Below, piece by piece: positions 18,426 through 28,238 of a stretch of 64,000 nt of DNA. Every line of letters begins with the position of its first letter. Within the stretch, counting starts at the first letter, position 1. The DNA lies in assembly GCA_934178475.1 (NCBI GenBank), contig CAKPQH010000002.1:1-64000 (forward strand), given 5' to 3'. Source of the DNA: an uncultured Clostridia bacterium (GTDB lineage: Bacteria > Bacillota > Clostridia > TANB77 > CAG-508). The position numbers and the translations under genes were made by a program. Below the pieces are notes generated by a model. That model ran no database searches, was not told the origin of the DNA, and was given only the letters and a program-made list of their open reading frames with translations.

Positions 18426-18502
18426 AAATTGATAAAAACATAAGACAAAAGCAATAATATATAATATAATTATATTAGTAACTAAAGAAAGGAAGGATTT
18501 AT

Positions 18503-20143
18503 ATGGCAAAACAACCATTAGGAATAGAATTAGTAAAAAGAGGTTATGTATCAGCGGAAGATATAGAAAAAGCACTAGATTATCAAAGTAAGCATAGAGG
18601 AAAAAAAATAGGAGATATATTATATATATTAGGAAATGAATCACCAGAAAGATTAATTCAAGGTGTAGCTGAAATACTAGATCAAAAAGGTATATTATTA
18701 ACTAATGAAAATGTAAATCCTGAATTATTAGAATACATACCTTTAGATGTAATGAAAAAAAATAAAGCAATTCCATTTGAAGTAGAAGGTGGAAAAATAA
18801 AAGTTGCTTTTGCAGATACACATAGTAGCAAAGCAAATATAAATAGTATTAGATTGTTAATGCTAAATAGAGGACTTGTATTAGATTCTTATATAGCTTT
18901 TGAATCAAATGTAGATGAATTTTTAGAAAAATACGAAACAGGATTAGATAAAAATATAGATGAACTTGAAGAAACATCATCAGTTACAGAATTAATAGAC
19001 AACATAATAAAAATAGGAATGGATAAAAGAGCTAGTGATATTCATATAGAGCCACAATCAGACGGAGTTAGAGTAAGATATAGAATAGATGGTGAATTAT
19101 TTGTTGTTGCTAATATTGAAAAAGAAAAACAAGAACAAATGATAGGAAGATTAAAAGCTATATCAAATATGCATCAAGAAAAACAAGAATCACAAGATGG
19201 TAGAATTTTGATGTATAAAGATTATAATATACGTGTATCTTCACAAAAGAATATTTATGGAGAAAAATTCGTTCTAAGATTATTGAAAAAAGAAACGGAT
19301 GTAAGAAATATATTTGATCTTGGATTTCCATATAGTGCAGAAGAGCTAGAAAGAGTAATAAATAAAAAGAATTCAATTACTATAATGGCAGCACCTACAG
19401 GAGAAGGAAAAACAACGAGTTTATATAGTATATTGGATTACTTACAAAGTGATAATTTAAATATTACTACAATTGAAGATCCTGTTGAAATTAGAATACC
19501 AGGTTTAAACCAAATAGAAATAGATAAAAATGTTAGATTTGCAGATAGTTTAAGAACAATTTTAAGACAAGACCCTGATATAATTCTTGTTGGAGAAATT
19601 CGTGATAAAGAAACGGCAGAAATTGCAATACAAGCTGGACAAACAGGACATTATGTTTTATCAACAATACACACAATAGATGCAATAGAAGCTATAACAA
19701 GATTAAGAAAAATGGGACTTTCTGATTATGATATTTCATCAACTGTCGCAACAGTAATTTCACAAAGATTAGTTAGAAAATTATGCCCTAAATGTAAGAA
19801 AGAAAGAGAATTTTCAGAGCAAGAAAAAGATGTTTTGAAAAAATTTAGTGAAAAATATAATGTAAGTTTAGATTATGAAAATACTAAAACCTATGATGCT
19901 ATAGGATGTGATTATTGTAATCATTCAGGCTACTATGATAGAATAGGAATTTTTGAGGTTTTAGAAATTACAGAAGATTTAAAAGAATTAATAGTTAATG
20001 GAGCATCTAGTTTTGATATAAGAAGAAAAGCTTTAGAGCATAATTATAGACCAATGGTAATAGATGGCTTAAGAAAAATTATATCAGGAGAAACTAATAT
20101 GCCAGAGTTAAATAGAAAAATATTAATTTTAAATAATATATAG
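18503..20143 (+). CDS. pilB: Type IV pilus extension ATPase
   Basis: A hexameric motor powering pilin polymerisation. An N-terminal GspE/PilB domain (residues 1-140) is followed by the ATPase: Walker A APTGEGKTTS (Glu replaces the usual Ser), Asp/His boxes, Walker B IILVGEIRDKETAEIA and a zinc tetracysteine (CPKCKK ... CDYCNH). The 546-residue length is typical. AAAGGAAGG lies before the ATG. Confidence 0.95.
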   Translation: MAKQPLGIELVKRGYVSAEDIEKALDYQSKHRGKKIGDILYILGNESPERLIQGVAEILDQKGILLTNENVNPELLEYIPLDVMKKNKAIPFEVEGGKIKVAFADTHSSKANINSIRLLMLNRGLVLDSYIAFESNVDEFLEKYETGLDKNIDELEETSSVTELIDNIIKIGMDKRASDIHIEPQSDGVRVRYRIDGELFVVANIEKEKQEQMIGRLKAISNMHQEKQESQDGRILMYKDYNIRVSSQKNIYGEKFVLRLLKKETDVRNIFDLGFPYSAEELERVINKKNSITIMAAPTGEGKTTSLYSILDYLQSDNLNITTIEDPVEIRIPGLNQIEIDKNVRFADSLRTILRQDPDIILVGEIRDKETAEIAIQAGQTGHYVLSTIHTIDAIEAITRLRKMGLSDYDISSTVATVISQRLVRKLCPKCKKEREFSEQEKDVLKKFSEKYNVSLDYENTKTYDAIGCDYCNHSGYYDRIGIFEVLEITEDLKELIVNGASSFDIRRKALEHNYRPMVIDGLRKIISGETNMPELNRKILILNNI

Positions 20144-20158
20144 TTGGGAGAAAATGTT

Positions 20159-21286
20159 ATGATAGATATGAACAAAATTATAGATATTGCAATTGAGAAA
20201 GATGCTTCAGATATTCATTTGATTTGTGGAAATAAACCAATGCTTAGAATATATAGAAAATTAACACCAATAGATGAAATGGATGAACTAAAGGAAGAAG
20301 ATATGGCAGAAATGTATGATTACCTTGTAAAAGGAAATCTACAAGCAGATAAAGTGTTTAATGAAACTAGAAAATTAGATACATCATATGAACATGCAGG
20401 ATTAAGATTAAGAGTAAATATTTCTTTGGAAGATGGAATACCACTTGCAACATTAAGAATTATAAAAAATACATTACCTTCATATGAAGAATTAGGCGTA
20501 CCAGATATAGTAAGAAGAATGACATATCAAACACAAGGACTTATATTAGTTACAGGAAAAACAAACTCAGGAAAAAGTACTACATTGAATGCATTAGTTA
20601 ACGAAATAAATGAAACACAAAACAAAAAAATATTAACATTGGAAAACCCCGTTGAATACAAACATCATTCTAAGAAATCTTTAATAGTACAAAAAGAAAT
20701 TGGATTAGGAAAAGATGCTTTAAGCTTTGGAGATGGTGTTAAAAACTCTTTAAGAGAGGATTGCGACATTTTGGTAATAGGAGAGATAAGAGATAAGGTA
20801 ACAATGGAAGCTGCGATTGAAATGGCAGAATCAGGACATTTAGTAATAGGAACTTTACATACAAAATCATGTGCAGAAACAATAGATAGAATGATAAACT
20901 TCTATGAAGTTAGAGACCAAGCAACAATAAAATATTTGTTATCATCTTTATTAAAACTTGTTGTTTCACAAAGATTATTACCAGGAAATGATGGAAAATT
21001 AGTATTAGTTCCAGAAGTTATGGTGGTTGACAATATAGTATCTGGAATAATTAGAAAAGATAAAATAAGTGTATCAGAAATAGAAGATGCTATACAAAGC
21101 GGTTCAGAAAAAGGAAGTATAGGATTGATAAACTCATTAGCAGAATTATTTGTTGATGATAAATTAACTTTAGACTTAGTAAAAGCACAGATTGAAGAAA
21201 AGAATTTAGAGATTTTGAATAGAACAATAATGCAATTAAAAATCAATAAAGAAAATAAAAGAAAGATGTCAAATAATATGTTATAA
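20159..21286 (+). CDS. pilT: Type IV pilus retraction ATPase
   Basis: A PilT-type motor for pilus disassembly and twitching. It has ASDIHL at the N-terminus, Walker A VTGKTNSGKSTTLNAL, Walker B DILVIGEIRDKVTMEAA and the HLVIGTLHT box. I start at the ATG at 20159, preceded by GGGAG at eight bases; the TTG at 20144 directly follows the pilB stop. Its presence implies retractile pili. Confidence 0.93.
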   Translation: MIDMNKIIDIAIEKDASDIHLICGNKPMLRIYRKLTPIDEMDELKEEDMAEMYDYLVKGNLQADKVFNETRKLDTSYEHAGLRLRVNISLEDGIPLATLRIIKNTLPSYEELGVPDIVRRMTYQTQGLILVTGKTNSGKSTTLNALVNEINETQNKKILTLENPVEYKHHSKKSLIVQKEIGLGKDALSFGDGVKNSLREDCDILVIGEIRDKVTMEAAIEMAESGHLVIGTLHTKSCAETIDRMINFYEVRDQATIKYLLSSLLKLVVSQRLLPGNDGKLVLVPEVMVVDNIVSGIIRKDKISVSEIEDAIQSGSEKGSIGLINSLAELFVDDKLTLDLVKAQIEEKNLEILNRTIMQLKINKENKRKMSNNML

Positions 21287-21300
21287 TATGGGAGGTTAAG

Positions 21301-22644
21301 ATGCCAACATACAGTTATAAAGCAGTTAACAAAAATGGTAGAGTAGTTAGAAATGTAGTTGAAGAAGGAAATAGAGTCCTTTTGATAAGAAAACTTAAAA
21401 ATAATGGCTTATATCCTATTTCAATCAATCAAAAAATAAATAGAGCTCATACTGTAAAAAAGAAAAAGAATACAAAAAATGTTAGCGAAGTTATGAAAAA
21501 CGTAAATGGAACACAGCTTGAAGTTGAAAGAAAAAGAAAAATGCGTTTAATAGATAGAATTAATTTGGCTTTAGGAACACAAGAAAAAATAACATCAAGA
21601 GACTTAGTAGTATTTACTCAGAATTTTTATTTGTTAAAAAAAGCTAACTTCAATAATGTTCATGCTTTAACAACAATAATTGATAGTACAGAAAATATGA
21701 CTTTAGTTGGTATATTAGAAGATATATTAGCAGGTGTAGAATCTGGAGATTATATGTATAAAACAATGGAATATTACTCAGATATATTCCCATATATTTA
21801 TATAAATATGATTAAAGTTGGTGAACTATCAGGTTCTTTAGAAACTTCATTAATGCAAGCAGTAGAATATCTAGACACAAGTAATGATTTAACATTAAGA
21901 CTTAGAAAAATTATAATACCAAATGTAGCTCAGTTTTTATTAATATTTGTAATGTTAATTTTAGGAACATTGTTTGCAATACCAGCGTTACAAGATGTTT
22001 TCGACGAGTTAGGGGCAAGCGCTGAACTTCCTAAAATAACCAGATGGTTCCAAAGAGTAGTTAATGCTAGTTTAATATATTGGCCGATTCCAACTGTTAT
22101 AATTGCTGGTATAGTATTAGCAATAGTGGCATATGTTCATACACCTAAAGGAAAATATAGATATCATTATTTTAAATATACAATGCCTATATTTGGAGAT
22201 TTGATTTTTGCGCTTGACTTTTCTAGACTTATGAAAGCAATGCTTTTAAATTTAAAAAATGGAATGAGAATACAAGATGCACTAAATGTTAGTAAAAGTG
22301 TAGTAAACAATTATGTTATGTTATCAATAATAGAAAATTCATTAAATAATATTTTGCTTGGAAAATCATGGATAGAGCCTTTTGAAAGATCAGGATTAGC
22401 ATCAACAATGATAACAGAAATGCTAGAAATAGGAATGAAAACAGATTTAACAGCAATGATGGAAAAATTAGTAGAATATATGGAAATAGATATTAATAAT
22501 ATTATGACTAAAGTTATGGCAGTATTGCCACAAGTTATGTATGCTATAGTTGGAGCAGTATTAATTTTCTTCGTATTAGTTGTTTTAGTACCTATGATCC
22601 AAGTATACATGGGAAATTTCTTGTTCGATGCATATGGAGTATAA
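21301..22644 (+). CDS. pilC: Type IV pilus platform protein
   Basis: An inner-membrane GspF/PilC protein with two homologous cytoplasmic domains and three membrane segments (LLIFVMLILGTLFAIPAL, a second near 265-285, and the C-terminal LIFFVLVVLVPMIQVYM). The N-terminus PTYSYKAVNKNGRVV is typical. At 447 residues it is slightly long because of a basic linker around residues 45-90. AGGAGG-type site (GGGAGG) before the ATG. Last core gene of the pilus operon. Confidence 0.93.
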   Translation: MPTYSYKAVNKNGRVVRNVVEEGNRVLLIRKLKNNGLYPISINQKINRAHTVKKKKNTKNVSEVMKNVNGTQLEVERKRKMRLIDRINLALGTQEKITSRDLVVFTQNFYLLKKANFNNVHALTTIIDSTENMTLVGILEDILAGVESGDYMYKTMEYYSDIFPYIYINMIKVGELSGSLETSLMQAVEYLDTSNDLTLRLRKIIIPNVAQFLLIFVMLILGTLFAIPALQDVFDELGASAELPKITRWFQRVVNASLIYWPIPTVIIAGIVLAIVAYVHTPKGKYRYHYFKYTMPIFGDLIFALDFSRLMKAMLLNLKNGMRIQDALNVSKSVVNNYVMLSIIENSLNNILLGKSWIEPFERSGLASTMITEMLEIGMKTDLTAMMEKLVEYMEIDINNIMTKVMAVLPQVMYAIVGAVLIFFVLVVLVPMIQVYMGNFLFDAYGV

Positions 22645-22662
22645 GAAGAAAGGAGAAAAGCC

Positions 22663-23553
22663 TTGAAAAAAATTGGAATAGATTTAGGTGGAAGTCATGT
22701 ATCTATTGGAGTTGTTGATGAAAATGGAAAAATAATTAAACAATATGAAAAAGACTTTACAGTTAAAGAAAAACAAAACATAATGGAAGTTGCAGAAAAT
22801 TATATAACAGAGAATATTAATTTATTAAAAAAAGAATTAGATATTAAATCAGTTGGTTTAGCTATGCCAGGGACTATAAAAGATGGAATAGTAGTTAAGT
22901 CTGTTAATTTAGGTATAGAAGATTACAATTTGGGTGAAAAATTATTAAAATCAACTGGAATTGAATTTAAAATAAAAAATGATGCTAAATGTGCAGCATT
23001 AGGAGAATATGAATATGAAATAAAAGATTCAACTAAAAAGATATTGTTTTTAACACTTGGAACTGGAATAGGAGGAGCTTTTATATATGATGGAAAACTA
23101 TTAGAAGGAGGCTCTTTTGAAGGATATGAATTTGGACATATGACAATAAAAGAAAACGGAATCCTTTGCAGATGTGGTAAAAAAGGGTGTTTTGAAAAAT
23201 ATGGAAGCATATTATGTTTTAAAGAAAAAATCCAAAATAGATTAAATTTATCTGCTGATATAAGCGGACCAGACTTAAGAAAAGAAATAGCAAAGAATGA
23301 AGAGAAAGTTAAAGATATTCAAGAAGAATATATAAAAGATTTAAATCTAGGACTATCAAATTTAATAAATATATTTGAACCTGACATTATAATAATAGGT
23401 GGAGGATTTGCAAGATATGATTATATGCTGTTAGATAAATTAAAAAATTCATTATTAACCTCGGGATTATTATTTAATAAAAGAGATAATTTAGATTTGA
23501 GAGTTGCAAAATTAGGAAATGATGCAGGAGTTGTTGGAGCAAGTTGCTTGTAA
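22663..23553 (+). CDS. ROK-family sugar kinase
   Basis: Probably a glucokinase or related hexose kinase. It shows the phosphate motif GIDLGGSHVSIGVVD, the ROK signature with a zinc site CRCGKKGCFEKYGS, and IIIGGGFARYD. TTG start with AAAGGAG at nine bases. The 296-residue length is normal. Substrate cannot be read from sequence. Its place between pilC and the pilin-lectin gene is odd, and no sugar transporter is nearby. Confidence 0.85.
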   Translation: MKKIGIDLGGSHVSIGVVDENGKIIKQYEKDFTVKEKQNIMEVAENYITENINLLKKELDIKSVGLAMPGTIKDGIVVKSVNLGIEDYNLGEKLLKSTGIEFKIKNDAKCAALGEYEYEIKDSTKKILFLTLGTGIGGAFIYDGKLLEGGSFEGYEFGHMTIKENGILCRCGKKGCFEKYGSILCFKEKIQNRLNLSADISGPDLRKEIAKNEEKVKDIQEEYIKDLNLGLSNLINIFEPDIIIIGGGFARYDYMLLDKLKNSLLTSGLLFNKRDNLDLRVAKLGNDAGVVGASCL

Positions 23554-23627
23554 ATAAATTTAAAATAAATAATAAATATGATACATTAATAATATTAAAA
23601 AGATAAAACGTAGGAGGAAAAGAGCTA

Positions 23628-25370
23628 ATGAATAAAAGAGGAATAACATTAATTGCATTAGTAATTACAATAATTGTGTTATTAATACTTGCAGGAATAT
23701 CAATAAGCATGATAACAAGCCAAGATGGGATATTAAGTAGAGCAATTAATGCGAAAAAAGCGAACGAAGAAGCAACCAAAAGAGAAGAAAGACAATTATC
23801 AGAGCTAAATGAATTGGTATCAAATAATGGAGAAGCAAGTTTAATTGGATATAATGAAACAAAAAGTACAAATAGTCCGAGGATAGCAGGAAAAATATCA
23901 GAAGAATCAGGATTAATACCAATAAAATATAATGGAACAAATTGGGTAGTATGCTCAGAGAATGATGAAGAATGGTATAACTATGCAGATCAAAATGAAA
24001 ATCCAAAGCAAGAACTAAAATGGGCAAATGCAATGTTATCAGATGGAAAATATAAAGTAGGAGAAGTAAAAGAAGGACAAGTAGTAGAAGAAAATGAATT
24101 AGGAAGTATGTTTGTATGGATACCAAGGTTTGCATATAGTATGACAAAATACAAAGCAACAGTAACAGATGGAACAGACGCAAAGAATGGACAAACACAA
24201 AATATAACGAAAGTAGTATTTTTAAAAGGAACAACAAATGAAGACAAAGATGGGAATAAATATCCAACAGATTATGATATAGCAAGCCAAACAGTTGGAA
24301 ATGAATCAACAATGATAGTGCATCCAGCATTTACATTTGGAGGAGCAAACTTAAGAGGAATATGGGTAGCAAAATTTGAAGCAAGTATGGCAGAGACAAA
24401 TGAAAATACAACAACAGCTAACAATAATAACGCATCAAGTAAAACAGTAAAAGTATTACCAAATGTAGAGAGCTGGAGATATATAACAGTGGGAAAATCA
24501 TTTGAAGTATGTTATAATATGAAAAGTAAAGATATATATAAATTATCAAAAGGAACAGATACACACTTAATGAAAAACAATGAATGGGGAGCAGTAGCAT
24601 ATCTTGCAGCATCACAATATGGAGTAATACCAGCAAGAAACGCATCAGGAACACAATATGAAACTGAAAAATATCATTCATATACAGGAGCAAAAGACTA
24701 TAAAACGAATAAAACACAAAGTACAACAGGAAATGTAACAGGAATATATGATTTAAATGGAGGAGCATGGGAGAGAGTAGCAGCATATTGGGATAATGGA
24801 AGTTATAGTATGAATAATTATGCAAAAGAAATAATAGTAGATGGACAAACAGTAAGTTTATTTAATGGAAATAAATTAAATAGTGAGTTTGCAGCATATT
24901 GGGATAAATACGAAGTAAGTGAAGATGAAAAAACAAATGGAGCTACAACATGTGCTATGGCAAATAATGCAGAAAATATAATAACTAAAAATACAAAATT
25001 AGCAAAATATGTATATGATAGAGTACAATTAATGAAAAATAGAAAAGGCGATGCCATAAGCGAGGTAATGAATGGAAATAATTTTTCATATTATGGAATA
25101 AGATATTATGAAGAAAAATATACAAAGCAATGGTTAAAAGCAACATATGATGAGAATGGAAATGTAACAGCAACAAACCATGAGGTTTCAAGTAGTTATG
25201 CAACAGGATTGTATGATAGTGACTTTATGTTAATAGGAACATTCGTTCTACCTTTTTTTAGCCGTGGTGGCCGCTGGTACGATGGTACTGGCAGTGGTGT
25301 GTTCGTCACTAACGGTTCGTCCGGTGACGCCAGATTCAGCGGCGGGTTCCGTCCGGTGGTTGACTTGTAG
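23628..25370 (+). CDS. Pilin-anchored lectin-fold protein with hypervariable C-terminus (copy 1)
   Basis: 580 residues. Leader MNKRG, then a pilin stem ITLIALVITIIVLLILAGIS and a charged coiled coil (about 40-70). The body (75-540) looks like the FGE-sulfatase/C-type-lectin fold (WIPRFAYS, NNEWGAVAYLAASQYG, YDLNGGAWERV). The end is SRGGRWYDG...GVF...GFRPVV, the layout of DGR variable regions of this fold. The body is about 95% identical to copy 2 at 40.0 kb, but the last 130 bases diverge sharply. Leader removal by the nearby PilD and exposure on a pilus are inferred. TAGGAGG precedes the ATG. Other possibility: a phage-type receptor-binding paralogue without an active retroelement. Confidence 0.8.
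   Translation: MNKRGITLIALVITIIVLLILAGISISMITSQDGILSRAINAKKANEEATKREERQLSELNELVSNNGEASLIGYNETKSTNSPRIAGKISEESGLIPIKYNGTNWVVCSENDEEWYNYADQNENPKQELKWANAMLSDGKYKVGEVKEGQVVEENELGSMFVWIPRFAYSMTKYKATVTDGTDAKNGQTQNITKVVFLKGTTNEDKDGNKYPTDYDIASQTVGNESTMIVHPAFTFGGANLRGIWVAKFEASMAETNENTTTANNNNASSKTVKVLPNVESWRYITVGKSFEVCYNMKSKDIYKLSKGTDTHLMKNNEWGAVAYLAASQYGVIPARNASGTQYETEKYHSYTGAKDYKTNKTQSTTGNVTGIYDLNGGAWERVAAYWDNGSYSMNNYAKEIIVDGQTVSLFNGNKLNSEFAAYWDKYEVSEDEKTNGATTCAMANNAENIITKNTKLAKYVYDRVQLMKNRKGDAISEVMNGNNFSYYGIRYYEEKYTKQWLKATYDENGNVTATNHEVSSSYATGLYDSDFMLIGTFVLPFFSRGGRWYDGTGSGVFVTNGSSGDARFSGGFRPVVDL
25241..25370 (+). other. Candidate DGR variable region VR1
   Basis: The last 110 bases hold about 62% G+C (hand count) against roughly 30% around them. 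Compared with VR2 (41585-41714), 22 of 130 positions differ: 10 at codon position 1, 9 at 2, 3 at 3, and 15 of 16 changed codons change the residue. The invariant end GGGTTCCGTCCGGTGGTT is G+C-rich, as an IMH (initiation of mutagenic homing) site would be. Most differing codons are explained by AAC/AAT-type template codons mutated at A. Confidence 0.75.
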
Positions 25371-25400
25371 AATAAAAACATATTATTATATACAAAAATT

Positions 25401-25458
25401 AAAATCAAAAAAGATGAATTGTAAAGAAATAAAAACAAATTCATCTTTTTTGATTTTT
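25401..25458 (+). terminator. Terminator after pilin-lectin copy 1
   Basis: AAAATCAAAAAAGATGAATT pairs with AATTCATCTTTTTTGATTTT around a 17-base loop, ending in a T run. Confidence 0.85.
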
Positions 25459-25629
25459 TATATTGATAAAAAAACTACAAACCATATAAAAATGAAATAG
25501 AATGAATTAAAAATAGCATTTTTCTTGAATTTTTTGGGGTTGTATAGTAAAATATACTAGAATAAGAATATGTTTATAAAATTCATATTAAATAAACCTT
25601 ATAAACATATTATACGAGGAGAAAAAATT

Positions 25630-26100
25630 ATGAAAAAAGTTTTATTTATTTCAAGTACAGGAGGACATTTAAACGAACTATTACAATTAGAACCATTATT
25701 TAAAAAGTATAATTATCATATAATAACAGAAAAAGATAAGACAACAGTTGGACTAAAGGATAAATATGGAAAAAGAATAGACTATTTACCATATGGTACA
25801 AGAAGTAAAATTTTTAGTTATATTTTTATATATGCTTTTTTAATTTTAAAAACGATATTTCTATATTGTAAAATAAGACCGAAATATATAGTAACTACAG
25901 GTACACATACAGTTGGACCTATATGCTATTTAGGAAAAATATTTGGAACTAAAATAATTTATATAGAAACATATGCAAATATAAATAGAAAAACAGCTAC
26001 AGGAAAATTAATTTATCCTATTGCTGATTTATTTATAGTTCAATGGGAAGAAATGCTTAAGTTATATCCAAAAGCTGTATATGGTGGATCGATTTTTTAG
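25630..26100 (+). CDS. PssD/Alg14-like glycosyltransferase subunit
   Basis: The membrane-associated partner of a two-part UDP-sugar transferase. The N-terminus KKVLFISSTGGHLNELLQL and TTGTHTVGPICY match PssD/EpsE/Alg14 proteins, which recruit the catalytic PssE/Alg13 partner to the membrane to add the second sugar on a lipid-linked saccharide. I start at the ATG at 25630, nine bases after GAGGAG; the longer frame from 25570 has no such site. The PssE-like gene follows after 24 bases. No polysaccharide cluster surrounds the pair. Confidence 0.85.
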   Translation: MKKVLFISSTGGHLNELLQLEPLFKKYNYHIITEKDKTTVGLKDKYGKRIDYLPYGTRSKIFSYIFIYAFLILKTIFLYCKIRPKYIVTTGTHTVGPICYLGKIFGTKIIYIETYANINRKTATGKLIYPIADLFIVQWEEMLKLYPKAVYGGSIF

Positions 26101-26124
26101 ACAAGTATAGAATGGAGATGAAAT

Positions 26125-26598
26125 ATGATTTTAGTTTTGTTAGGTACTCAAAATAATAGTTTTCATAGATTATTAGAAGAAGTAGAGAAAAATATTGAAA
26201 ATGGAAATATAAAAGAAGAAGTTATTGTTCAAGCAGGTTTTACCAAATATGAGTCAAATAAAATGAATATATTTGATGAGATATCAAGAGACAAAATGGA
26301 TGATTTAATAAATAAATCTGATTTTATAATAACTCATGCAGGAGTGGGATCAATTATTAATGCGTTAAAAAAAGAAAAGAAAGTTATAGTTGTTCCAAGA
26401 CTTAAAAAATATAATGAACATGTAAACGATCATCAATTGGACATTGTAAGAGATTTTAATAGTAAAGGCTATATAATTGGATTAGAAGATGTAACAATGT
26501 TAGAAGAAGCTATTAAAAAAATAAAAGATTTCAAGCCAAAAAAATATTTAAGTAATACAGATAATTTTATAAAAATTATAGAAGATTATATAGGATAG
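26125..26598 (+). CDS. PssE/Alg13-like glycosyltransferase catalytic subunit
   Basis: 157 residues of the C-terminal half of a GT-B (GT28-like) fold. MILVLLGTQNNSFHRLLEEVE opens the protein, and IITHAGVGSII plus KKVIVVPR form the UDP-sugar site. It works with the PssD-like protein directly upstream. Donor and acceptor are unknown; a pilin-glycosylation or envelope-glycan role is only suggested by the neighbouring pilin gene. Confidence 0.85.
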   Translation: MILVLLGTQNNSFHRLLEEVEKNIENGNIKEEVIVQAGFTKYESNKMNIFDEISRDKMDDLINKSDFIITHAGVGSIINALKKEKKVIVVPRLKKYNEHVNDHQLDIVRDFNSKGYIIGLEDVTMLEEAIKKIKDFKPKKYLSNTDNFIKIIEDYIG

Positions 26599-26634
26599 AT
26601 ATATAAGATTACATATAGAATTGCTTAAAAGGGA

Positions 26635-27648
26635 GTGATTAAAATAGATAATATAACAAATCCAGAATTAGAAAATGATGGTCAAGAAGAAAGTTTAGAA
26701 ATTTCATTAAGACCAAAAAGTTTAAAAGAATATATAGGACAATCTAAAGTAAAAGAAAATATGAAGATTTGTATAGAAGCTGCCAAAAAAAGAGGAGAAC
26801 CATTAGATCATTGTTTATTTTATGGACCTCCTGGATTAGGAAAAACCACAATTTCTACTATAATTGCAAATGAGATGAATTCAAATATAAAAATAACATC
26901 AGGACCAGCAATTACAAAGCCTGGAGATTTAGCAGCAATATTAACTTCTTTAAAAGAATTTGATGTGCTTTTTATCGATGAGATACATAGACTTAATAAA
27001 TCAATAGAGGAAATATTATATCCAGCACTAGAAGACTTTACATTAGATATTATGATTGGAGCAGGACCTACTGCAAAATCAATAAGAATAGACTTACCTA
27101 AATTTACTTTAATTGGAGCGACTACTAAAGTAGGTTCACTTACTACACCACTTAGAGATAGATTTGGAATTGTTCATAGATTAGAGTTATATGAACCAGA
27201 AGATTTGAAAAAAATAGTTAAAAGGTCAGCAAGTATCTTAAATGTAGAAATTGACGATGAATCTGCTTTAGAAATAGCAAGAAGATCAAGAGGGACACCA
27301 AGAATTGCCAATAGATTATTAAAAAGAGTACGCGATTATGCTATTGTATTAGCAGATGGAAAAATAAATTTAAAAATTGCAAAGATTGCATTAAACAAGT
27401 TGGAAATTGACGAAATAGGTTTAGACGAAATAGATAGAAAAATGCTTGATATGATGATTAATCAATACGGAGGTAGACCTGTTGGAATTGAAGCTTTAGC
27501 AGCCGCACTAGGAGAAGAAATAGATACAATTGAAGATGTGTATGAGCCATATCTTATACAAATTGGATTTATGGCAAGAACACCAAGGGGAAGAAAACCT
27601 CTTCCTGCAGCATATAAACATTTAGGATATGAAACATTTGGATTTTAG
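26635..27648 (+). CDS. ruvB: Holliday junction branch migration helicase RuvB
   Basis: An AAA+ motor acting with RuvA on Holliday junctions. Walker [12 protein letters not shown], Walker [12 protein letters not shown], sensor region [18 protein letters not shown] and the winged-helix end [14 protein letters not shown] are present. GTG start within the AAAAGGGAGTG context. The 337-residue length is normal. ruvA is not adjacent; queH follows 12 bases later. Confidence 0.97.
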   Translation: MIKIDNITNPELENDGQEESLEISLRPKSLKEYIGQSKVKENMKICIEAAKKRGEPLDHCLFYGPPGLGKTTISTIIANEMNSNIKITSGPAITKPGDLAAILTSLKEFDVLFIDEIHRLNKSIEEILYPALEDFTLDIMIGAGPTAKSIRIDLPKFTLIGATTKVGSLTTPLRDRFGIVHRLELYEPEDLKKIVKRSASILNVEIDDESALEIARRSRGTPRIANRLLKRVRDYAIVLADGKINLKIAKIALNKLEIDEIGLDEIDRKMLDMMINQYGGRPVGIEALAAALGEEIDTIEDVYEPYLIQIGFMARTPRGRKPLPAAYKHLGYETFGF

Positions 27649-27660
27649 AAGGAGAAAGAT

Positions 27661-28215
27661 ATGAAATTATTAATGCATACATGTTGTGCACCTTGCAGTG
27701 TCTATTGTATAGATAGTTTAAGAGAAGAAGGAATTGAACCAACAGTATATTGGTTTAATCCTAATATACATCCATATACAGAATATAAAGCAAGAAGAGA
27801 TACTTTAAAGGAATATACAGAATCTATTAATGTAAAAGCTATATTTGAAGAGAATTATGGATTAAGAGATTTTTGCCAAAATGTAATAGGCAATTTAGAA
27901 AGTAGATGCCAAGATTATTGTTATCCTGTTAGATTAGAGCAAACAGCAAGATTTGCTAAAGAGCATGGATATGATACTTTTACAACTACTTTACTAGTTA
28001 GTCCATATCAAAAACATGATGAGATTGTAAAAATCGGAAAAGAGCTAGCTAAGAAATATGAAATAGAATTTTTATATAGAGATTTTAGAATAGGGTTTAG
28101 AGAAGGACAAGCAAAAGCAAGAGAACTTGGACTTTATATGCAAAAATATTGTGGATGTATATTTTCAGAAGAAGATAGATACAGTAAGCAAATTAAGAAA
28201 AATAAATATAAATAA
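27661..28215 (+). CDS. queH: Epoxyqueuosine reductase QueH
   Basis: The non-cobalamin enzyme that reduces epoxyqueuosine to queuosine in tRNA. The N-terminus LMHTCCAPCSVYCIDSL and the later SRCQDYC and YCGCIFSEEDR supply the Cys ligands for iron-sulfur and metal binding. 184 residues, normal. AAGGAG precedes the ATG. Co-transcribed with ruvB. Confidence 0.92.
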   Translation: MKLLMHTCCAPCSVYCIDSLREEGIEPTVYWFNPNIHPYTEYKARRDTLKEYTESINVKAIFEENYGLRDFCQNVIGNLESRCQDYCYPVRLEQTARFAKEHGYDTFTTTLLVSPYQKHDEIVKIGKELAKKYEIEFLYRDFRIGFREGQAKARELGLYMQKYCGCIFSEEDRYSKQIKKNKYK

Positions 28216-28238
28216 ATTTTGGGTGGAGATAATTAAAA

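Noticed and set aside
23746..25203. Long Leu-rich minus-strand frames opposite the pilin-lectin genes (also 40120-41586)
   Set aside because: Same cause: low-stop complements of biased codons. Both copies show them only because the genes are near-identical.
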